A stretch of DNA of 21,835 bases from Oehlia diaphana (taxonomy: Eukaryota > Glomeromycota > Glomeromycetes > Glomerales > Glomeraceae). Positions 10,353 to 21,194 of the stretch are shown piece after piece. The translations under genes and the position numbers were made by a program. The notes below the pieces were generated by a model, which saw only the letters and a program-made list of their open reading frames with translations, ran no database searches and was not told the origin of the DNA. Location: positions 8,552-30,386 of the forward strand of contig QZLH01000945.1 of NCBI GenBank assembly GCA_003833135.1. The letters run 5' to 3'. How positions within the stretch are numbered: position 1 is the first letter of the stretch; each line of letters starts with the position of its first letter.

Positions 10353-10637
10353 GACCCAAACATTACTAAAAAAACTCAGATCTGAATTTGTATAAACTTT
10401 ATAATTAATTTCTGTTCCAAATGTATAAAGTTATATGTAGATTTTAAACTCAAATTTTGTTATCTTGGGATCTAGTAATTGGATTTTAATGATCTTTAGT
10501 TTATTAGATTCATCTCAACGAGATGAATATTTTGATATACTGTATATTCATCTTTTTAGGTGTAATATTGATTGAGATATCACATTTTAAAATTTTAGTT
10601 ACACAGAATCTGAGTTGTTTTAGTAATGTTCGGAGTT
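10353..10637. mobile_element. 285-bp element with terminal inverted repeats of about 34 bp
   Basis: The left end (10353-10385) reads AACATTACTAAAAAAACTCA. The right end (10604-10637) read on the other strand reads AACATTACTAAAACAACTCA, with further matches on both sides. The interior is non-coding and contains a perfect 9-bp-arm hairpin, ATTCATCTC-AAC-GAGATGAAT, near 10509-10529. Size, termini and lack of coding fit a non-autonomous DNA transposon (MITE). Confidence 0.6.
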
Positions 10638-11143
10638 CTGGAATTCCTAGCTATTACTACTTTATTTAATAAATACTATACTACTATAAAATTTTTATAT
10701 TTTTATTTTTTTTAGAATATTAGTTATTAAAACTGTAAAACTGTTTAAATTTTTTTTTTTTTTGTATAAATATTAGAAATATAAAAATTTAACTAAAATT
10801 TTATTGTTATTATAAGTTGTGAATTATATTAGTATTATTCAGAATCCTTTCCTAATTCCAGAATAAGCCAATACTAAATATAAGTAATATGATAGTTATA
10901 TATAGTAACTTTAAATAATATTAGTATAATAATTTACAAATTTGCAATAATCTTAAATTAGAAAATAAATTACTAAGATAAAATTAATACTATTTTATAA
11001 TTAATTTTAGAAATAAGGTACTTAATAAATTACTAATAATCTAAATTTACTATATATAAAAATAATTATAAATTTAAAGAATTGATTTTTTAAGTTTATA
11101 GAAAAGTATCCTATGTAATTTGAATTTAATTCTTAAAAATATC

Positions 11144-11423
11144 AATACTTTACTAAAAATAGCTATTTTTGAGGTATTTTTGAAATTAACATATTAAAAT
11201 AATATCAAAGTTAATTATATTATAATAATAAAATAATAGCAAAAATATTAAAAAATTATTGTGATATTATTTTGAATTATTTTTATAGGCCTAGATACAA
11301 TATAATTATAAAATAATAACAAAAGTATAACAAAAACATTTTGATGTATTAAATGTATTTTTGTAATATATTAAAATTATTACAAAATCATTTCAAAAAA
11401 TTGACCATTTTTAGTAAAGTATT
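11144..11423. mobile_element. 280-bp palindromic MITE-like element centred on TAGGCCTA
   Basis: It begins with AATACTTTACTAAAAAT (11144-11160) and ends with the exact reverse complement (11407-11423), a perfect 17-bp terminal inverted repeat. The near-midpoint (11286-11293) is the palindrome TAGGCCTA. Inside, the halves show only weak complementarity. There is no coding capacity. The right half recurs at 12454-12592 with about 97% identity, which shows it is a dispersed repeat. Confidence 0.65.
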
Positions 11424-12405
11424 AAAAATAAAATATTTTATAGAAAGTATATCTAAATATATTTATATTTATTGTATTATCTGTAATTGCAGAAATAATT
11501 CATATAGTTATATTGTAATAAAAAATTGTTTTAAATATTTTTTTTTGTAATATAATTTCTTATATATTATTTATAAAGTAATATTATATTAGGAAGACCA
11601 ATAATTATAATTGAAGTCATATCCAACTACTTTATATATTATTTATTTTATAATTTTATTAAGATAATATTATAAAATAATATAGAAAAAAATAGTTCAT
11701 TTAAAGAAAAAAACCTTTTGATACCAAAATTATGCAAATTTACTGATTAAAATTAGAGATAAAGTTGTATAATAAGGCAAAATTTGTCAAAAAATATACA
11801 TTTTTTCACTATTAGTACATATAAAAATATTTAAAAAAAATAAAAAATTATATTATTAAGGGTGGAGTATACTATGTAGATCATTTTTTATTAATTACCG
11901 TGGCTAATTATGGTCACATGTAAAATGACCGTCATATACAAAAAATTTTATTTAAAGCGAAAGAAATATAAATTTAATAAAGAATAAAGTAAAATTGCTA
12001 ATTTTCCTTAAAAAAAATACCACAAAAAACTAACTACTTTGTAGAGAACCTATCTTATAGTAAACTAATATATACAATCAATAATTTTGGCGTAATAAAA
12101 ATAAAAAACTGAAACTAATATAAAGGTTAAATATATCAACTAATCTATCAGTTATAGCACATTAAAATAGTCTTTTGTTTCATATATTTTATAACCTAAT
12201 ATGTTTAAAAAAAACAAAAATATTTTATTAAATTAGAGATAATAATTATAATATAATATATAAATCATGTTATAATAAATAACTTTTTTTTCTTTCTTTT
12301 TTCATTTCTGAGAAAATAAACAACAAAATAAACTTACTTTTTTGATTTTTATAATAATTTTTTAATATAATATAAGAGTTTTAGTTATGGTTACTTAGAA
12401 CAAAC

Positions 12406-12439
12406 TAGAAAATTGGCAGACTTTTTAGAAAATTGGCAG
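12406..12439. repeat. Two-copy 20-bp tandem repeat next to the N
   Basis: TAGAAAATTGGCAG occurs at 12406-12419 and 12426-12439 with period 20. It lies 14 bases before the undetermined base at 12453, in the flank of the half-element copy. Confidence 0.7.
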
Positions 12440-12453
12440 TTTTCTTCAACTTN

Positions 12454-12592
12454 ATAGACCTAGATACAATATAATTACAAAATAATAACAAAAGTATAAC
12501 AAAAACATTTTGATGTATTAAATGTATTTTTGTAGTATGTTAAAATTATTACAAAATCATTTCAAAAAATTGACCATTTTTAGTAAAGTATT
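12454..12592. mobile_element. Half copy of the palindromic element, starting at the N
   Basis: These 139 bases match 11285-11423 with four substitutions and no gaps. The match starts immediately after the only N of the window (12453) and corresponds to the right arm from its central palindrome outward to the terminal repeat. The left arm is missing. Either a genuine half-element exists here or the assembly lost one arm of a hairpin. Confidence 0.75.
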
Positions 12593-13702
12593 TTAACTTA
12601 TAATATTTGATTACAAGAAAAAAAAACATAGTAAATATAAATTAATAATTATATTTAATTTTTATGACTTTATATTTATATATATAACTCAAATTCTAAA
12701 ATAATAAAAAACCAAAATTAATTTACTTAAATTTATTAATACATTTATTGATAATACCAATTTTATCTGAAATATATTAAATTTTTAAAAATTTTAAAAT
12801 TTAATTAATTTAATATAATAAAACATATTAAATAGTAATATTTTTATATTTTTAGCTTTAATAAATTAAAAATTATTAGTATTTTATTTAGAAAAAATTT
12901 ATTTTTCACATAAAATCTTAGATATAAAGTTAGTTACTTATTAAAAATAAAAGATTATTGCTAAAATAATAAAAAATAATAAAATAATAAAAATAATTTT
13001 GATACTTTAATATGACTAAATAATGAAATTATTCAATTATAAAGATTGATCAAAATGCAAATAATAAAATAAAAAAATAATTTAATTTTAATATAATAAA
13101 ATTCATTAATTTTGACAAATAACTTTGTCCAAATAATTTCTTACCTTTCTGAATTTAATATATAAAAATAATATTATACTGATTATTTGCCAATCATAAA
13201 ACTTAATATAAACTTTTTTATAAGAAATTTTACCTGCTTTATAAATTTATTTAATACTTTAAAAAAAGTTATAAATACTATTTTTGACATTTTTAACAAT
13301 TTATAATCTGAAAAATAAGTGAAAAATAAATTCATCTAAAATTAAATATATAAATTTAACAATATATTTGAAAAAAAAGGTTTAATAAAAATTTCATAAA
13401 CAAAAATTTTTCAGAAAATTTTTTTTTAAATTATCTGAAAACAAACTAAATTAATTTGTAAATTATCTAAATTAAAAATTAGATTTATATAAAATTAGTT
13501 TAATCTATTTGTATTAAATTTAATTAGTTAAAAAAATTAGTTTATGATTTTATTTTATTGATCTATTCCTAAGTTATTAATTCTCCATTAGATAATAAAT
13601 ATCAATAAGACATAAAAAATTGTCATATAATTATTAATAATAAATAGTACTTTACCCAAATAAATATTTTTTTTTATGGTTTATCATTACTTGGTTCCTA
13701 GA

Positions 13703-13963
13703 GGCAAATTGTGTTTCCCCATATAAAATATAAACCATTTACTTTTCCACACATTTAGAAATAAAGAATGGTTTAAGAAAAGGAAATAAATAAATATCTA
13801 TGATTCTAATGGCTTGATTCAAGCAACCGGGTTGAATTGTAAGATTAACGTATTCTCTTGGTATTCCATCAACTTTAGCAGGTTCTTTTTTTTTTCATCA
13901 TGAAATCCACATCTTTCATCCATTGATAGGATAATGCACGCATATGGGGAGACACAATTTGCC
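13703..13963. repeat. Separated inverted repeat, 22 bp
   Basis: 13703-13724 and 13942-13963 are reverse complements with one mismatch (core GGCAAATTGTGT and TCCCCATAT), 217 bases apart. The enclosed DNA is notably less A+T-rich around 13800-13980 than the desert to its left. It may be a small transposable element or a relic. The position is just downstream of the RasGAP stop codon. Confidence 0.5.
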
Positions 13964-14081
13964 CCAGGCATCGGAAGTATCCCTATTGAAAAAAAAATAA
14001 ATACAATAAAATAAAGGAAAATACTATAAATAAAGAAATATAATGTAAACAAATTATCAAAAAATATTTGATTCCCAACAA

Positions 14082-17000
14082 CTACGTCTTTCGCTTAGCA
14101 AATGTCTTGTTCAATAACTGTAATATCTTGGGAACGTTTAACTGCACATATTCAAGATCCAATGACATAACATTATCTTGTTGCTAAATAAGTGATTATT
14201 CTGTTAATATACTGATACGAAACAAATGTAGATATCCGGTATGACTAAAACGTTACCTTTTCTAAAAGATCGTCTAACTTAAGATCCATTTCCAAGATAG
14301 CAGCATCCCTCCCTTTATAATGTAATGCAATGATAAAGGTACCAGGAATTGGTGAAGTGATGTTGAAATAGATATTCTGTCGCCTATTAATTGAATTAAG
14401 TAAATACAAATGACTAAAATAGAGGATGTATCCTTCATATAACCTACCGGTTATCTGGAACATTACTCTCCACAATGATCCCATCCTTTTCCAATTGAGC
14501 ATAAGAAAATTTATATGGACCCAAAACTTTCATTTTTGCTGGTTTTTTCTCTTTGTCCCCTACTTTAACTACACTTGTACTAGTAAGATCGGTTGAAGTC
14601 TGTTGTCTCACGTTCTGCAAATATGCTTTATAACTATCCAGTTGACTTCTAAGGTAATTATTGTGATCGCATATAGTTTTATAAACTGCTTCAAGAGACC
14701 GAATTTCTTCAGTGATTTTCTCGCGAAGATTACCAAGATGAGCCAACTCTTGAGCAACTTCTTCTGTCATAAGACGATACCCATCTTCACGATCCATTAT
14801 CTGAACTTCCTCGAGTTCACGTAGCATTTCTTTGACTTTTATTCCTTTGCGAACTAAAGTAGCATCTTTGGTAGTAGCCGCTGTTTCGGCAATTGTAGGT
14901 AGATCTATCTGTTTTTGTTCTGATATTCGTGGAATAGAACGAATGAGTTGTACAAAAATAGACTTAGTCTCCATATATAAAATGTCATATTGTGTGACAC
15001 TACTATCAGACATGAGAGCCGAAGCAAGATCTAAAAATATAAAATAAATAAGAAAGTATTGTAAGAATGTACAAAACAATCAGTACGATAATGATACCTC
15101 TTATGGGTGTCTCCCAACGACTGAATAATGGAAGTTCTATTGTCTTGTTTTCCTTCCTAGGTACTTGAGGAGGAGCGGGACCGATATCATCCAAAAGTAT
15201 ATGCAAATGACTTTTTTCTGATGGTGCCTAATGCAACAGGCGAAATAATTTCTTTTTTAAATAAAGAAGTAAGAATTTTCAAATCATAATTTATTTCAAA
15301 AGCAATATTCTATACCAAAACTTCTTCATGTTGAATTAACAAGGCGTGCGTATTATATATTTCGTTTAATGTGATATTTAGAACCAAATCCTTTTTAGAC
15401 AACGCCATATATTGATCCATCTACTTTCAATGAATAATAAGTAAAAATATCTTTCAAGATAGTGATAATACGTAAAAATTATTGTTCACCTCTAGACTTT
15501 CGTAAAAATCTCCTACTTCACACAAATCCATCAAAAATTTATTAATTCTCTGCTTATTATTCTCTACGAATGGATTTAGCATACTCATATATTCTTCTTT
15601 TGCATAAGAAGGTTTGTTTGCAAGATTTTGCAACATTTTTGCAATCTATAATAATAAATATATAATTAAGTAATAAATAATAGGAGATAATAAAGAACTC
15701 TATTTATTCTACACACCAAAGTCAAAGTACGTCTTGGATGAGTTCCGGGTATTCCTTCTATTAACATATAAGCTTGCGGTGTTACTATGGCTGGATTTAC
15801 GAACCGTAAAAAGAAAAACCCGCCAATAAGTGAACAGATGGCAAATTCATTAGCATCAGGATATTTTCTCTATCGATATTAATGTCAGTATTAATCATTT
15901 TCATGAATACAATTCAAAAACTAAAGAATAATACTAATATATAATACTAACTTTTGTTAATGAACGAATTTGCTTGCAGATCCAGCGAATGCCGTATGGA
16001 ACTTGGTCTATAGATTCTATTATTGTATTAAGGAAAGAATTTGCTATTTCCATGAGCATTTTTATTCGTGGTGCTATTATGGCCTGAACATCTGTATTTG
16101 CTGCTGCTACATCTGGTGTGACAGCACGTGGCAATCCCTGTGGCAATGAATTGGTATCTTCTTCGATTTTCTTAATCATTTGTTGATAAACCTAATACAA
16201 GATGAAATATAAATTGCGAAATCGAAGAAATCTTAGCAACAGAAAAAGATATATAACACTCATACTTTTAACGGATTAATTTCCAAATTTAGTTCCTTGT
16301 GCTCAATTAAATTGTTAATTCGCTCCGAAAGGACTGACTTAAGATAGCTTTGTCCAGGTCCTCGTCGAGTATATGTTGTCATCATTCGTGAAACTGGTGT
16401 GTTTGCTCGAAGTAGAGAGTTGAAATCTAACGTGGTCTCAAATTGTGCTGAAAGTACTGACTAATTTAATTATCACAAAGAGCAATCAATTAATGGAATT
16501 AAAATGGATTTTAATTAAAATTTAATGATATTCGGTCACTCACCTGAAACATCGTTAATAATAAATGTTCTTCTCTACTTTCGTATTGATTTCCGTATAG
16601 TGTGAACATAACTGTCTGTAATAGAGTATCAATTTCTGTAAGACTGACCAGGCGGCATAAAACCGCAATATGTCTCGGTTCTGTTTGAAGCAAGAAAAAC
16701 AGATTGCCGTATTGTTGCATTTTACGATCATCTGGAAAAGTACCCTCTGATGAATCTGTATCCTCAAACGTACTTTCTACTTCTTGTTTCTTTCATAAAA
16801 AATTAAATTGAAAATAAATAAATTATTTCTATAGTTAACATTGCTTTTAATAAATGTGAATAATAATTTATATACCTCATCTAATGCCATTCGGTTCGCA
16901 ATTAATAATGCTATACGTGAATCCAAATATCGAACATCTCTTTCCAGAACAAAATTTTTTTTGGATTGTGCCGAAATTCGACTTTTTAATTCCCTTAATC

Positions 17001-17405
17001 GTTTTTGAGCTAGAAAAAATAACATAAACAATAAATGTTCGTTAGAAAAATCTTGAAGAACGGCCGAGCCTTTTCCAAGCTATTCTATATAAGAACCGTG
17101 TATTGTAAGAAAAAAAACTGTAAAACAGTTATGATCATAAGTGCTGTACGTTTCTAATTTTGTTTAATAATCTAGTTAATTTTAGGGATTCTTCCCAATC
17201 TTAACTATACTCTACCTCTGGCCAGATCATCTTCAACTTCAACATCTTGTTCAGCGGCCATTGAATAGAGAGCATTTACAGAATACCTTTTACTAGTACG
17301 ACTAGAAGTGGTACTCATAGTTGTCCTTTTATTGGAACCTCCATTTGATGGTCGTGAGCTGACGGGAATTCCGTAAGTTTTTAATATATTTTGCCGCGAT
17401 TCCAT
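14082..17405 (-). CDS. Ras GTPase-activating protein, compact IQGAP-related (fission-yeast Gap1/Sar1 type)
   Basis: Twelve exons on the minus strand: 17405-17216, 17009-16876, 16789-16544, 16460-16266, 16191-15952, 15869-15717, 15645-15490, 15420-15316, 15227-15098, 15030-14448, 14383-14257, 14183-14082. All are GT-AG and in frame, giving 786 residues, close to fission-yeast Gap1. The first 64 residues are Ser/Thr/Arg-rich; a helical segment follows. The RasGAP domain spans about 115-440, with the arginine finger at Arg208 in SLLRANT and the stabilising Arg357 in FLRFVNPAI, so it should be an active GAP. Residues about 517-760 match the IQGAP-type RasGAP C-terminal domain, including a charged helical stretch, and end with [17 protein letters not shown]. 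No calponin-homology or IQ motifs precede the GAP domain. Family role: stimulating GTP hydrolysis by Ras to limit Ras signalling in polarity and mating or morphogenesis. The first intron (206 nt) is the longest. Confidence 0.88.
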
Positions 17406-17621
17406 TCGAAAAGTAATGTTAAAATTCCGAATATAATTTATAACAAACGTACATGCAAATAGCTTTTATATAGTTTTTCCTCTCTCAAAAGTTTCTAATT
17501 GTAGTGTAACCCATGCATTACTTAAAAATTAACTTGCCATTGATGATGCAACGTAAATAATAATAATATATTATAAATTCCAGTGTAATGCTTATACATC
17601 ACCGGTTCGTAGTGAGCTTCA

Positions 17622-17628
17622 CCAATCA
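17622..17628. promoter_or_regulatory. CCAAT box upstream of the RasGAP gene
   Basis: CCAATCA, the same heptamer as in the F-box promoter, lies about 220 bases before the RasGAP start codon. A HAP/NF-Y site is plausible at this position. The motif is seen; its function is inferred. Confidence 0.35.
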
Positions 17629-18822
17629 TATATTTTCCCGTTAATCAAAATTTAATTATTCATCGTGGTGTGTAACGTATTTATATTTTACGCTTAAAAA
17701 TTCTCATTCACGCGACTTGTTAATCCTGGCTGGAATTATTAAATGGTTGACTTATTAAAGAAAAAAAAAAACTAGGATAACGAAAGTTAAAAGTAATATA
17801 AAGTAAAAAATACATAATTAAAGTACTTTAAACTAAATAAACAAAATAATAAAGTAAAAATAAAATAAAAAAAAAAGAAAAATATATTTAAAATAAAATA
17901 TTAAAAAAAAGAAAATTTATATATAAACTTTTATTTTATAATTGATAAAAATAAATATATCTATTAGTTTTATTAATTTATTATTAAAAAAAGTTTTAAA
18001 ATGAAAAAATGATGTTTATTAAAATAAATAATCAAATACCAATAATAATGTAATTATTAGTCAATTAAATATTAAATTTAATTTAATAATAGATTACTCT
18101 TTCTGCTAATTGTATGGACCATTTTTTCACAGAATTTCAGTATTAATATTTTTATTGAAAAAATATAGAATATGGTCACTATGTTAAATAATATGAATAT
18201 CTCCTTCATACAAGAAGAAGTTTGCAGCTATCTTGAAGGGTTTACCAACAGAAATAATGTTCTTAAACTCACAGAAATTACTTTGGCTAAATTCTGTATG
18301 TCTAGCAGTATGAAAATTTTTTAAGAAATACAATAAATATTAGAACTAAACATATACAATAGTTTCAACTGTATTTTTAATTACTATCTAAATAAACCTG
18401 CAAATTTAAATATTAGATAGCCTTAATGCTAATATATTCTTTATCTAGCTCCTGATCTTTATTTTAGAATTTCATTTAACAGCACAATATAAACGGTTGA
18501 AAAAGTTTAGGAAGAATAAGTCAAAAGACATATAACAAATAATTTCCATCAGTATTTTATTATTATCATAATAATTTAATATTATTTTAATATTTTAATT
18601 TAATTATAAAATATCAAAGCTTATTAGTTAAATAGTATATAATTATTAATTATATTTAATATATATCTTTATTGATAATTTTAATATATTGATATATAAC
18701 TGAATTTATTATAAATTAACTAATATTGTTTAAAATTTGATTTCTTTTTTATTTTAATCATAATTTTTAAACATAAGTATGCTCATATTATATCTAAATA
18801 TAATCTATTTTGTGTTTGAATT

Positions 18823-18867
18823 ATCTGTTTTCTAGTGACTAAAAAGAACTGCTCGCAGAAAACAGAT
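18823..18867. repeat. Perfect 11-bp-arm hairpin
   Basis: ATCTGTTTTCT (18823-18833) pairs exactly with AGAAAACAGAT (18857-18867) across a 23-base loop. It lies just beyond the 3' end of the transposase pseudogene and could mark an element end or a transcription-terminating hairpin. Neither is shown. Confidence 0.5.
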
Positions 18868-18889
18868 GTTGATATTATAGACAAATAGT

Positions 18890-20650
18890 CTTTTGCTATT
18901 TGAATAATTTTGGGTACTTAATTGCATGAATCCTTTACCATTTTATTGATATCACTTTATTACTAGGAGAATTAGAATTAAAATAATTATCTGAAAAAGT
19001 TGGATGATTAGATGGAAAAATCATTGATTGAAAAGTTTTATTTGGATTAAAATAAGTTGATCTCATTCTTGCTTATTTTCCTCCTAGATTTACATTCATA
19101 TTATTAACATTTAATGCATCTTTTGCCATTGTTCTTGATTTGTAAGTAAAAATACTAATACAATTAGGATATTTAACTTCAAATATTGGAATTGCATAAT
19201 TTATAACTTGATCTAATAAATGTTCTGCTGTCTACCATCCTTCTTCATTTTTTTCAGGTTTCAAAAATTTTCTAGCTTCAATTGGAACATTAGGATTTAA
19301 TATAATTTCTTCTTCTAATAATTTTAATCTACCTATTGTTTTTAATAAAAATTCACTAATTATAATTGATTTTTCTTATCCTTTTTTTTTAAAAGGTGAA
19401 TTTTCAATAGGAGTCCAAATTATTGATTTATCATCATTAAAATAAAATAAACATTCATCATAAGTAACTAAAATATGCATTTTTTTATTGGGTAAAAGTG
19501 ATAGATTTTGTTGTATCATATTTTCACCTTCAAAATTTGGTATAAAATTTTCATATTGTAGCATTTTATTTAAAAAAACTTTTCTATATTCAATTACATC
19601 TTCTTTTTTATATCCATTAAAATAAATATCCTTTTTTCTTAATTGTGATTTTAATCCTAATTTTTTTAACCAAATATAAGAAGTTTTAGTAGAAATTGAT
19701 TTTTTTGATGTTTGTAAATTCATTTGTATAAATAATACTTGATTAATAAAAGTTTGATATTCTTTTGGTGTTATTTTTCCTCTATTTTCACAAATAAATG
19801 ATAAGCTTTTTTCAATTATATCTTTATCATCAATAAAAAACTTTATTTTTTGATGTTATCCTTGTAAAGATTATAATACATCAAATTATTATAAACTTGC
19901 ATCTATTTGAGTTATATTATTTTAATTATAATATTTTAAGAATAAATGCAATGCTCTATATCTTAAATATTTATAAGCATTTATTTTATTTTTATTGGTA
20001 GATAAAATATTTTCAAATTTAATTAAATGCTCATTTTTTTTAATTTCCATTTTCTCTTCAATTTTTTTTTTATTTTATTCTTTAGTTTTCTTTTCACTTT
20101 TCTTTTCACTTTCTTTTTCAGTTTCTATTTCTTCTTCAATTTCTTCTTTACTTTCATTTTCACTTTTATTTTTAAATTCCATTTCCTCTTTTTCACTTTC
20201 TTCTTCACTCTCTTTTTCAATTCCATTTTCCTTTTTCATTTTCTTCTTTACTTTTATTTTCAAATTTTACTTTCTCTTCTTCATTGTTTTCTTCATTCTC
20301 TTTTTTAAATTCTATTTCCCCTTCTTCATTTTCTTTTTCACTCTCTTTTTCAATTTTCATTTCATCTTCACTTTTTCTTCACTTTTTTTTTCTATTTCTA
20401 TATTATCAAAATTAAAAAAATTAGTTATTGATTATGATAATTTTGCAGCATGAATAAATTTTTCTGAAGAACCATATTTTCTAAATTTTGTTGCTCTAGA
20501 ATTTTCAGTATAAGTTTTTTTTATTTTATTATGAGCATTTTTGACCAAATTAAAGTAAAATCACTTAATTTTTGAATTCTTTTATTTATAAATTTATCAT
20601 TTGAACTGTTTTCTGAATATTCACTTAATGGTATATAATTAAAGCTTTAA
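18890..20650 (-). pseudogene. Decayed DDE-type transposase (DNA transposon remnant)
   Basis: Read on the minus strand, 20650 down to about 20440 encodes transposase-like N-terminal sequence including ENSRATKFRKYGSSEKFIHA, followed by a Glu/Lys-rich tract with frame changes. From about 19990 down to 18890 one frame continues through many stops. It contains a helix-turn-helix-like part (SYIWLKKLGLKSQL, DIYFNGYKKEDVIEYRKVFL), an acidic catalytic candidate in VTYDECLFYF, and AEHLLDQVINYAIPIFEVKY. In-frame stops include those at 19376-19378, 19232-19234, 19073-19075, 18935-18937 and 19856-19858. The longest intact piece is 115 residues (19376-19723). The pattern matches a transposase family I recall as abundant in Rhizophagus; that assignment is from memory. 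It is clearly non-functional. Confidence 0.7.
20027..20400 (-). repeat. Glu/Lys-rich low-complexity tract inside the transposase remnant
   Basis: The plus strand here is almost entirely C and T (TTTTCACTTTCTT-like units), so the minus strand encodes runs such as EKESEEESEKEE in one frame. It sits between the N-terminal and catalytic parts of the transposase remnant. Slippage in the purine/pyrimidine-biased repeats would explain the frame changes at this point. The Ser/Phe-rich plus-strand reading is its shadow. Confidence 0.7.
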
Positions 20651-20866
20651 ATGGTTCAGGCTAAATCCAGGAACTGATTCAAAATTAGCTCAAAATTCAA
20701 TTCAGTTCAGTTTAGGTATTAAAACCAAAAAACCGGCGGTTCAGTTCAATTTAATCTGATTTTTAAAAAAATACGAAAAATTAAATAATTAGAGATCAAA
20801 TGATCGTATAAAGTTGTGCTATATATCATTAGATTTCTTGTAATAAGATAGTATTGTTATCAGCCC

Positions 20867-20972
20867 GGTTCAGTCTGACTTGAAGCTAAAGTCAAGCCAT
20901 GCTGATAAAAAGTTAAGTCGAACCAAGCCAAACTGAATTGACTTGAAAACTCAAGTCAAACCAAGCTGAACC
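20867..20972. mobile_element. 106-bp inverted-repeat element bounded by GGTTCAG/CTGAACC
   Basis: The ends are GGTTCAG (20867-20873) and CTGAACC (20966-20972), and the inverted similarity extends inward (CTGACTTGA against TCAAGTC). A perfect internal palindrome GACTTGA-AAAC-TCAAGTC lies at 20940-20957. GGTTCAG also occurs at 20653 and 20738, so related degenerate units fill 20650-20972. A miniature element or fold-back repeat is likely. Confidence 0.45.
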
Positions 20973-21083
20973 ACGCTGCGGCAGGCCAATAGGGCCAATT
21001 GACGCATCTTTCCCAGTAACACCATCAAAAATTTCACTATCACATGATTTACATAATCGTAATTGTGGCTTATCGATAGATAG
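20973..21083 (-). pseudogene. Short coding-like remnant with a CxxC motif
   Basis: On the minus strand an open frame without a start codon reads KPQLRLCKSCDSEIFDG and then VTGKDASIGPIGLPQR. Its composition (Gly, Asp, Pro, Cys) is unlike the surrounding A+T-driven frames. It ends exactly where the GGTTCAG-bounded repeat begins. It may be an exon fragment of a gene cut by that repeat. I do not recognise the family, and an unspliced internal exon cannot be excluded. Confidence 0.3.
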
Positions 21084-21194
21084 TTAATATTTGCAAAACG
21101 TGTAACTTATCTAAATGTTTTTTTTATAACCAACTTTAAAATATTATAGATTAATAAATAACAGTTTTTAACCTTATAAGTACTATTATTTAAT

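Larger units (their letters stand above)
8925..13702. other. A+T-rich intergenic desert with small inverted-repeat elements
   Basis: Nearly 5 kb without a credible gene on either strand. Open frames are short, built of Ile, Lys, Asn and Tyr, and match no family I know. Apart from the first 80 bases or so, which must hold the dehydrogenase promoter, the content is A+T-rich sequence with hairpin or terminal-inverted-repeat elements (listed separately) and a single undetermined base at 12453. No tRNA or other RNA gene is recognisable. Confidence 0.6.
17406..18880. other. Intergenic region upstream of the RasGAP gene
   Basis: The first 300 bases are less A+T-rich and should hold the RasGAP promoter and leader. 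From 17760 to 18100 the sequence is almost pure A+T. A short patch of normal base composition at about 18172-18324 could encode 50 residues on the plus strand, but resembles nothing I know. The rest holds no gene that I can support. Confidence 0.5.

Noticed and set aside
11353..11550. 65-codon plus-strand open frame in the A+T desert
   Set aside because: It starts inside the palindromic repeat element and consists of Ile, Tyr, Asn and Lys codons expected from random A+T DNA; no motif.
13819..14052. Possible additional 3' exon of the RasGAP gene
   Set aside because: The RasGAP frame ends at 14082 with [11 protein letters not shown], matching the normal C-terminus of the family; the further frame has a hydrophobic A+T-driven start. 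Kept only as part of the inverted-repeat observation.
14603..15047. Plus-strand open frames opposite RasGAP exon 10
   Set aside because: They are antisense to the 583-nt exon carrying the IQGAP-type C-terminal domain.
16555..16767. Alternative minus-strand frame over RasGAP exon 3
   Set aside because: It is out of frame with the RasGAP sequence, which is continuous across exons 2 to 4 in the other frame.
19995..20453. 152-codon plus-strand Ser/Phe-rich frame resembling a membrane protein
   Set aside because: It is the complement of the Glu/Lys-rich low-complexity tract of the transposase remnant on the minus strand.
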